A DNA stretch of 37,493 nucleotides from an uncultured Prevotella sp. (GTDB lineage: Bacteria; Bacteroidota; Bacteroidia; Bacteroidales; Bacteroidaceae): positions 1 to 37,493 of the forward strand of contig CAJOEC010000032.1 in NCBI GenBank assembly GCA_905233425.1. The letters run 5' to 3'. The notes beneath the pieces are model-generated. The model was not told the origin of the DNA, searched no databases, and saw nothing but the letters and a program-made list of their open reading frames with translations. This document shows positions 1 to 5,157 of this stretch, one piece after another. Each line of letters opens with the position of its first letter. Positions within the stretch are counted from its first letter, which is position 1. A program made the translations under genes and the position numbers.

Positions 1-90
1 GCACCGAATTTTGTCAAGAAATCGGAATCACCGTTGCTTTTGGAGGGGTACATTGCTGAATGTGACAATTGGAACAATAGTATGAAATAT

Positions 91-1857
91 TCAGGTTAAA
101 GGCTTTTTCTCCAGTATCGCGTATGCAAAGGCGTATGCATTTCTTTTGTCGAAATTCATGACGTAAGCTGAGGCCGGCTCCATGGTCTTGTATGAGAGAT
201 ATGCCAAATCAGGAGAATGAGCGGCCTTGTCGAAACGGTAGGCGTAGTCGCCTTGTATGGGCAGCTGGGCGATGTTGCCCGTCTTGGGGTTCAGTCTGTA
301 GAGACGCACGTAGTCGCGGTCTTCGGCTGAGAAATAGACGAGGCCGTCGCTGTCCGACCAATCGACATGCTCCACGCTGGGGTCGAAGTCCTTGGTGAGG
401 GGCTTGACGTCTTTGGTGGCGAGGTCATAGAGGAACAGTTCGTTCTCCGTCATGCTGGGGTAGACGTTGTCGGGCAGCTGGCAGCCGACGCGGTTGAAGG
501 CTTCGGGCGTGCCCTTGACGAGCAGTTGGGTGCCGTCAGGCGAGAACTCCGCTCCGCCGAGGAACCCCTCGCAAAGCAGCACGGTGTCGGTCTTCAGCGT
601 CTGAGGGTCCATGATGTAGTAGTCGGAAACCTCCGTGGGGCGCTTCTCCAAGCGTGAGTAGTTAGAGCATACGAGCAGTTTCTTGCCGTCGGCTGAAATG
701 TCCATCAGCCACTGGTCGCGCGGCCCGAAGGTGATGCGCTGGCTCACTCCCGTCCTCACGTCGTGGCGCACGAGATAGTGGCGGGTGCGCCAGTTGGGCT
801 GGCGGTCGTCCATCTCAAGCACCTCGAACACATCGGCATCCTCCTTCGTGCCCTCTTCCTCCACATTAATAATAATGTAGTCCTCCGTGGGGCTGACGGT
901 ATAGCTGCCGTCGGGCATGCCGCTGGCCCACCGCGTGCGGCTGCCCGTCGCGGGGTCTACCTTGTAGAGGGTGCGCACGCCCTGCTCCTTCTCCTCCTCG
1001 AGCCATGCCGTGGAGGTGGGCATCCACTGCACCGAATGTGACAGACGGCGCAACAGCTGCCATGCGGCATAATTAGTTTTGGGCTTACGGCTGAAAGTCA
1101 TCAGCTCGTAGTCCCAGCGGCTGTTGCCCCCACGCTCGGTGGTCTGATAGCTGACCACCAGATATTCGCCGTCGGCAGAGAGCGACACACCGCGCACGCG
1201 GCGGCCGTCGGTGAGGTCGTGGACCATGTAGGGGTGGCGTGGGTCGAGGGTGTAGTACCATGCTGGCCCCGCCGGAGAAGCATCGGGAACGGTGGAGGCG
1301 ACGGAGGGGGCATCAATAGTTACGCTGATGCTGTCGCTGTCGTTAGGCTCGGCCAGGAACTTGATGTCGATGGTGTGATGCTCAGGAGCCAGCGCAAGGT
1401 CGCCGGAGTTCTCCACACCGTCGACATAGACCTTATGGGTCTTCGGTCCTTTCACCTCGAGCTTGCCCTTCAGGTAGTCGCTGTTGTTGATGAAGAACGA
1501 GAGAATACCTACGGAGCGGCAGTCCTTGAGCGAGGGAAGGAGACCAGCAGACCCACCCCCGACCCCTCCCTGCAGGGAGGGGAGTATATACTTCTGAGGC
1601 AGTAAGTGGATATTTCCCTCACTTAGAGGGAGGGTCTGCTGGGGCTGTATTGCGTTGAGCAGCGACTGCGGGTCGAACTTCTTTCCCTGTGCGTCGACGG
1701 TGTCGAGGGCGAAGGGTGAGCTGACGGCGTAAGGCCCTGTCAGGTTAAACTCTGTGATTTCCGTCTTCTGTTGTGCCGACGCTCCTGCAACGAGTAGTGT
1801 CAGCGCCAATGTCGTGATAAAAGTAATTCGTGTAATTCGTTTTAATTCGTTGTTCAT
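91..1857 (-). CDS. S9-type beta-propeller protein lacking catalytic domain
   Basis: Exported protein of about 588 residues resembling the N-terminal beta-propeller of S9 (prolyl oligopeptidase/DPP IV) peptidases. The start at MNNELK is followed by a hydrophobic signal segment ending near GASAQ. Propeller-like repeats include LSADGEYLVVSY, ISADGKKLLVCSN and FSPDGTQLLVKG. S9 enzymes of this type normally continue into an alpha/beta hydrolase domain of about 250 residues with a GxSxGG serine motif. Here the reading frame stops at 91 just after the last propeller strands, and the other minus frames up to base 1 also hit stops without hydrolase motifs. It is therefore either a truncated pseudogene or a stand-alone propeller. 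Residues about 79-106 come from an inserted C/G-rich palindromic repeat. An upstream in-frame ATG at 1896 lies beside a MITE end and is less likely. Family is fairly sure; activity is doubtful. Confidence 0.7.
   Translation of the reverse strand: MNNELKRITRITFITTLALTLLVAGASAQQKTEITEFNLTGPYAVSSPFALDTVDAQGKKFDPQSLLNAIQPQQTLPLSEGNIHLLPQKYILPSLQGGVGGGSAGLLPSLKDCRSVGILSFFINNSDYLKGKLEVKGPKTHKVYVDGVENSGDLALAPEHHTIDIKFLAEPNDSDSISVTIDAPSVASTVPDASPAGPAWYYTLDPRHPYMVHDLTDGRRVRGVSLSADGEYLVVSYQTTERGGNSRWDYELMTFSRKPKTNYAAWQLLRRLSHSVQWMPTSTAWLEEEKEQGVRTLYKVDPATGSRTRWASGMPDGSYTVSPTEDYIIINVEEEGTKEDADVFEVLEMDDRQPNWRTRHYLVRHDVRTGVSQRITFGPRDQWLMDISADGKKLLVCSNYSRLEKRPTEVSDYYIMDPQTLKTDTVLLCEGFLGGAEFSPDGTQLLVKGTPEAFNRVGCQLPDNVYPSMTENELFLYDLATKDVKPLTKDFDPSVEHVDWSDSDGLVYFSAEDRDYVRLYRLNPKTGNIAQLPIQGDYAYRFDKAAHSPDLAYLSYKTMEPASAYVMNFDKRNAYAFAYAILEKKPLT
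1544..1642 (-). repeat. C/G-rich palindromic insertion inside S9-like gene
   Basis: The segment is bounded by an 11-bp inverted repeat (CCAGCAGACCC at 1544-1554, GGGTCTGCTGG at 1632-1642). It contains a core hairpin CCCCTCCC-TGCA-GGGAGGGG at 1563-1582. On the coding strand the core, GTATATACTCCCCTCCC followed by GGGAGGGG and GGGTGGGTCTG, matches a segment inside the GH106 gene at 20075-20119 in the same orientation relative to coding. A related copy is intergenic at 37436-37471. It is translated in frame and adds low-complexity Gly/Pro/Ser sequence. Confidence 0.8.
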
Positions 1858-1884
1858 AAAAAGGAGGGGGATTATGTAATGATG

Positions 1885-2213
1885 AAAAAATAACATGGTA
1901 CAATTTTGTGTGCTTGACCACGCCCCGAAAGGGGCAATGAGCAGTCAGCCCAGGGCAGCGCCCTGGGTAGGCATGAGTGCACAGCCCCGCCCTGTAAGGG
2001 CAAAAGAATGAGTAGGAGGCGTCGCCTCCGTCCAAGGCTTTTGCCCTCATTCCCGAGCAAAGCTCGCCTACCCGTAGCCTTTCAGGGGCGACGATAACCC
2101 TATCATCATACCCAGGGCACTGCCCTGGGCTAATAGCTTGCTGGCCTTTCAGGCCGTTCTGCGGAAACATACAATAATTATTTGTACCAAAATTATTGTA
2201 CCAACTTATTTAT
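1885..2213 (-). mobile_element. MITE-like modular hairpin element, copy 1
   Basis: Non-autonomous element of about 330 bp filling most of the 1858-2255 gap. Its ends are imperfect inverted repeats of the form AATAA(G/C)(T/A)TGGTACAA. Inside is a string of small hairpins: GCCCCGAAAGGGGC-like, CCCAGGGCAGCGCCCTGGG, GCCCTGTAAGGGC, GGAGGCGTCGCCTCC, CGAGCAAAGCTCG, a second CCCAGGGCACTGCCCTGGG and GGCCTTTCAGGCC. It is homologous to 12533-12816 in the opposite orientation. One end lies 27 bases upstream of the S9-like start codon. Short frames inside it are probably not genes. No transposase is present. Confidence 0.8.
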
Positions 2214-2255
2214 TCACTTTTACTATAAAGTTTATTTGGTGTCAGTTTCGTATTT

Positions 2256-4529
2256 TTAAAGCCTAATGAGGGTGGATCCCGTGGTCTGCCTGTTGCCTGT
2301 GTCGAGCTGCACGGCGTAGATGCCACTTGGCAGCTGGTCAAGATTGATGGTCACGGACTGAGAGTCGGAAATGGCAGAGCCTGTGAGGGAAGGCACGGGG
2401 GCTGTGAGGGAAGGCACGGGGTCTGTGCAGACTGGCACGGGGCCTGCCCCTACAGTGAGCAGCAGACGTCCGTCGGTGGAGTAGATGCGGACGGAGATGC
2501 GGGATGGCACGGAGGAAGAGCGGGCTGGCACAGGGTCTGACCCTGCGGTGGGGTCTGACCCAACGGTGGAGAAATGGAGCGTCAGCTGCTTGCCGCTGAC
2601 TGAGAACGACACCCCGGCGGGCTGTTCGCGGCTGAGGTCGCTGATGCCCGTCAGGCCGAGCATGTAGAGCAGACCGGCGTATGCGTCGATTTCGCCATAG
2701 CCATAGACATTGTTGGGATAGTCGAGGGTGCTGTCGGGCTGTCTCGACGAATGGGCAATGATGTCCTTTATCTGTGCGGTGGTCAGGGTCGGGTCGGCCT
2801 CCATCCACAGGGCAATCGTTCCCGCCACGGCCGGCGCGGACATCGACGTGCCCGTCTGGGCAAGTGTCATGGAGTAGCCGTAGTTTTCTTCATAGTCGGT
2901 GTCCAAGTGGGAAATGAGCCATGCGGCATATTCCATCTCCGTGTTCTCGTCGATGAAGTTGTTGAGCGCCGAGATGATGTTCACCCCCGGTGCGCACACG
3001 TCGGGCTTGGTTTTTCCGCCGAGCGTCGGTCCTGCCGACGAGGAGCGTGCTATGTAGCCCGGGCCCTTGGTGCTCTCGTAGGGTGTGAGGTCGGTGGAGT
3101 CGGAGTGGGCGTATTTGTTTGCCGCAGTCATTATCTTCAGGCGGTGGGCAATGTTCCCCACGGCTATGACCTCGTCCATACATGCGGGCCAGGTCATGGA
3201 ATAGCCCTCGTAGGTTGAGAGTTGAGAGCTGGGAATTGAGAGTTGGGAGTTGACATCCTCCAACTGTGCGCACAGCGGGTCGGCGTAAACCCAGGCCTCG
3301 CCCTCGCCGCCAATGGTCACGAGTATTCGCTCGCTTGTGGTGAAGGTGGTGCTTCCGGCTGTTATATATATAATAATGTGTCCGTCGGCGGTCTGCCCTC
3401 GGTTCACCACTTTCAGGCTTCTCGATCCGAGTGAGAGCTTCGTCATCGCTGCCAGCTCCTGTGCCGTGGCCGTGGCCTCGCTCTTTGTCGTTTTGTAGGT
3501 GCTGTTGGTGTTTCTCAGTGTGACGGTCTGCATGGGCAGCACTTTCAGCTCGATGCCGAAATATGTGCCGAACTGCTCGTCGCCGTTGAAGCACACCCCT
3601 ACTCCGCCCTGTGACGTCTCTTCTGTCTTATGTGCCAGTCGAGTGGTGCCGCCGGCGTTTCCTGCCGCCACCACGATTGCGCGCCCGGGCTTCTCGAGTA
3701 GTGTCCTGATGGCCTCGGCCTCAAGCTGGCGGTTGTCGCTGAAGCTCATGGCGTCGCCCATGCTGTAGTTTATGACACACGGTTTCTGCAGCTCGTCGGC
3801 GTAGGCGAAGATGTCGGCAAAGGCTCTCACCGACGATGCCGACGACAGTCCCGTGCCGTCGGTACGTATCTCCGTGTCCACGGCGGCCTCGGCAATGTCG
3901 GCCTCGGTGGCTATGCCCCGGTAGACCACGTCGTTGATGTCGTTCACCTGGCTTCCGGCGGCAATGCCAGCCACATGGGTGCCGTGGAGCAGTTTGGCGG
4001 CATCGCTGCTGTGCTGGGCGGCGGTGATGTCGGAGGTGGACGTCAGCCGTGTGTCCTTCATGTAGTCGGCTGCCCACACGATGCGCGTGGTGCCCTTGTC
4101 GTCGCGGAAGAAGGGGTGTATGTAGTCGAATCCGGCATCGACGATTCCCACCACGACATCTTTTCCCGTGAATGCCTGTGGCAGCTGCTGGCTTTCGCCT
4201 GCCGCGGCCTTGTCGGCGCCTATCTGCTGTGGCACGCGGTCGAGCATCGGGTGTGGCGCCCGCTCGGCCTCCACACGCACGACATCCTTGTCACGTGCGA
4301 GAGACTCAATACTGTCTTGGGGGATTCGCACAATAAGAACGCGGCCTATCGTCGTAAGCAACTCAGCACCATGGCGCGGCAGAACATCGGACTCGGCAGC
4401 GCCGTCGGTGAGTTTCACCAGCACGTCGACCGACTTGCATGGCGTTGGTTTGGTGTCTCCACCATTCGCCAAGGAGGGGGAGAGGAGGGAGAAAAAAAGG
4501 GCTATGCCTGAAAAGAATAATTTCCTCAT
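2256..4529 (-). CDS. Subtilisin-like serine protease (S8) with Por-type C-terminal tail
   Basis: Exported S8 family protease of 757 residues. A signal peptide (MRKLFFSGIALFF...) is followed by a pro-region. The catalytic Asp is in GIVDAGFD (about D131), His in LHGTHVAG (about H182), the oxyanion Asn in AAGNAGG (about N291) and Ser in GTSMSAP (about S562). The C-terminus has the IYSTDGRLL...LPSGIYAVQL...LIRL pattern of type-A sorting domains of the Por (type IX) secretion system, so the protein may be surface-exported. The start at 4529 is chosen because a promoter at 4589-4620 lies across the upstream in-frame ATG. Two repeat blocks are carried in frame: heptamers at 3210-3253 and a C-terminal P/S-rich block at 2382-2570. 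Family is certain; the natural substrate is unknown. Confidence 0.92.
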   Translation of the reverse strand: MRKLFFSGIALFFSLLSPSLANGGDTKPTPCKSVDVLVKLTDGAAESDVLPRHGAELLTTIGRVLIVRIPQDSIESLARDKDVVRVEAERAPHPMLDRVPQQIGADKAAAGESQQLPQAFTGKDVVVGIVDAGFDYIHPFFRDDKGTTRIVWAADYMKDTRLTSTSDITAAQHSSDAAKLLHGTHVAGIAAGSQVNDINDVVYRGIATEADIAEAAVDTEIRTDGTGLSSASSVRAFADIFAYADELQKPCVINYSMGDAMSFSDNRQLEAEAIRTLLEKPGRAIVVAAGNAGGTTRLAHKTEETSQGGVGVCFNGDEQFGTYFGIELKVLPMQTVTLRNTNSTYKTTKSEATATAQELAAMTKLSLGSRSLKVVNRGQTADGHIIIYITAGSTTFTTSERILVTIGGEGEAWVYADPLCAQLEDVNSQLSIPSSQLSTYEGYSMTWPACMDEVIAVGNIAHRLKIMTAANKYAHSDSTDLTPYESTKGPGYIARSSSAGPTLGGKTKPDVCAPGVNIISALNNFIDENTEMEYAAWLISHLDTDYEENYGYSMTLAQTGTSMSAPAVAGTIALWMEADPTLTTAQIKDIIAHSSRQPDSTLDYPNNVYGYGEIDAYAGLLYMLGLTGISDLSREQPAGVSFSVSGKQLTLHFSTVGSDPTAGSDPVPARSSSVPSRISVRIYSTDGRLLLTVGAGPVPVCTDPVPSLTAPVPSLTGSAISDSQSVTINLDQLPSGIYAVQLDTGNRQTTGSTLIRL
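2382..2570 (-). repeat. In-frame tandem and dispersed repeats in protease C-terminus
   Basis: Repeated blocks such as GTGAGGGAAGGCACGGGG (two adjacent copies in a 21-bp period) and GGGTCTGACCC (two copies) interrupt the C-terminal domain. They add Pro/Ser/Thr/Val-rich peptide on both sides of the ISVRIYSTDGR strand. The piece at 2434-2455, read on the minus strand as CTGTAGGGGCAGGCCCCGTG, also occurs at 11495-11514, where it supplies the stop codon of purD. Confidence 0.75.
3210..3253 (-). repeat. Heptamer repeat block (CTCTCAA type) inside protease gene
   Basis: Six degenerate 7-base units (GTTGAGA, GTTGAGA, GCTGGGA, ATTGAGA, GTTGGGA, GTTGACA on the plus strand) give 42 bases and are read in frame. 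The encoded peptide is close to VNSQLSIPSSQLST. The coding strand carries the CTCTCAAC orientation, as in the leader array of the same gene. Confidence 0.75.
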
Positions 4530-4533
4530 ATTT

Positions 4534-4582
4534 GTTGAGAGTTGAGTGTTTAGGGTTGAGTGTTGAGAGTTGAGAGTTAATT
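4534..4582 (-). repeat. Heptamer array forming the protease 5' leader
   Basis: About seven 7-base units (coding strand CTCTCAA/ACTCAAC/CCTAAAC types) lie between the promoter at 4589-4620 and the start codon at 4529. The transcript leader should consist almost entirely of this C/A/T-rich, G-poor repeat and end only a few bases before the ATG. Confidence 0.8.
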
Positions 4583-4588
4583 TTTCTG

Positions 4589-4620
4589 CAAAAATACACA
4601 TTTCCCACCATACGGCCAAA
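4589..4620 (-). promoter_or_regulatory. Promoter of the subtilisin-like protease
   Basis: On the minus strand, TTTG (4617-4620) is followed by 20 bases and TATTTTTG (4589-4596), matching the Bacteroidetes housekeeping promoter (TTTG, 19-21 bases, TAnnTTTG). It decides the start of the downstream protease at 4529. Confidence 0.75.
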
Positions 4621-4761
4621 AGTTTCACCTGAATTATTCATGGTAATTACGCTTTTTTGTTTTAAACTGCTTGTTTTAGAAACGAATTATTCTAATTAAT
4701 TCTAATTTTATCCACGAATTTCTTTTAATTCTTATGTATAAGGCCATATTTGTGGCTTTTC

Positions 4762-4793
4762 TTTGGCCATGACGGGAATTATTGTTACCTTTG
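4762..4793 (+). promoter_or_regulatory. Consensus promoter facing a gene-free repeat region
   Basis: TTTG (4762-4765), 20 bases, then TACCTTTG (4786-4793). The stretch from -7 onwards, TACCTTTGCCGACGATATTG, is nearly identical to the kdgK promoter region at 7655-7674 (one base different). No gene lies downstream on this strand before the hairpin at 5092-5136, so it either drives a noncoding RNA or is a relic of a promoter duplication. Confidence 0.6.
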
Positions 4794-4810
4794 CCGACGA
4801 TATTGTTTAT

Positions 4811-4933
4811 ATCGTATGTTTACGCAGAACGGCCTGCGCTCGAACTTGTTCGCTTGCGTAGAGCAACGGAGCAAGAAAGGCCAGCAGGCAGTCAGCCCAG
4901 GGCAGCACCCTGGGTATGATGACAGGGTTATCG
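4811..4933 (+). mobile_element. MITE-like modular hairpin element, partial copy 3
   Basis: Matches the left part of the element at 12533-12816, from ATCGTATGTTT through the CCCAGGGC hairpin to ATGACAGGGTTATCG. It then diverges, so the right half is missing. The GGCCTGAAAGGCC hairpin of the other copies is split here: a 39-base insert (4837-4875) sits between GGCCTG and AAAGGCC. Confidence 0.7.
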
Positions 4934-4991
4934 CCACCATCATCAACAGGATGGCGGGGGAGGTGATTCCAGCGCGTTGAGTTCATAGTGC

Positions 4992-5011
4992 GGACGCGAC
5001 ACGTCGCGTCC
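4992..5011. repeat. GGACGCGAC palindrome
   Basis: Perfect 9-bp stem with a 2-base loop (GGACGCGAC, AC, GTCGCGTCC). The same palindrome with loop GT occurs at 23859-23878 inside trmN6, so it is a dispersed unit. Confidence 0.75.
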
Positions 5012-5041
5012 CTATGGTGTGTCAAAACCGTCTCCGAGACG

Positions 5042-5138
5042 CCAAAAAGTTCGCGCCGGGCGAACTCGGAGTCCGCGCCGTGCGAACTGACAGTTCGCGC
5101 CGGGCGGACTGGGAGTCCGCCCGGCGCGAACTTTTTGG
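5042..5138. terminator. Nested palindrome acting as likely bidirectional terminator
   Basis: A perfect 19-bp stem (5092-5110 with 5114-5132, loop GGG) is followed on the plus strand by TTTTT, a textbook intrinsic terminator for rightward transcription. An alternative outer pairing joins 5042-5062 with 5118-5138 (21 bp), and a smaller GCGAACTGACAGTTCGC hairpin lies inside, so several mutually exclusive folds exist. On the minus strand it lies just past the GH78 stop and also ends in a T-run, so it could terminate that gene too. Confidence 0.7.
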
Positions 5139-5157
5139 GCCATCCCGGCTTTGGCCG

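Larger units (their letters stand above)
4800..5136 (+). ncRNA. Candidate noncoding transcript made of repeat modules
   Basis: A consensus promoter (4762-4793) and a terminator-like hairpin with a T-run (5092-5136) frame about 335 bases without a convincing gene. The interval holds a partial modular hairpin element (4811-4933), a GGACGCGAC-AC-GTCGCGTCC hairpin (4992-5011) and the terminal hairpin. This is inferred from signal placement only; transcription is not shown. The alternative is a decayed promoter next to repeats. Confidence 0.35.

Noticed and set aside
1745..2170. Open frame of 141 residues on the minus strand
   Set aside because: It runs through the modular hairpin element; a similar frame exists in copy 2 (12161-12757), so the match reflects the repeat and not a conserved protein.
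4750..4980. Open frame of 76 residues after the promoter at 4762-4793
   Set aside because: It begins upstream of the expected transcript start and consists of repeat element sequence.
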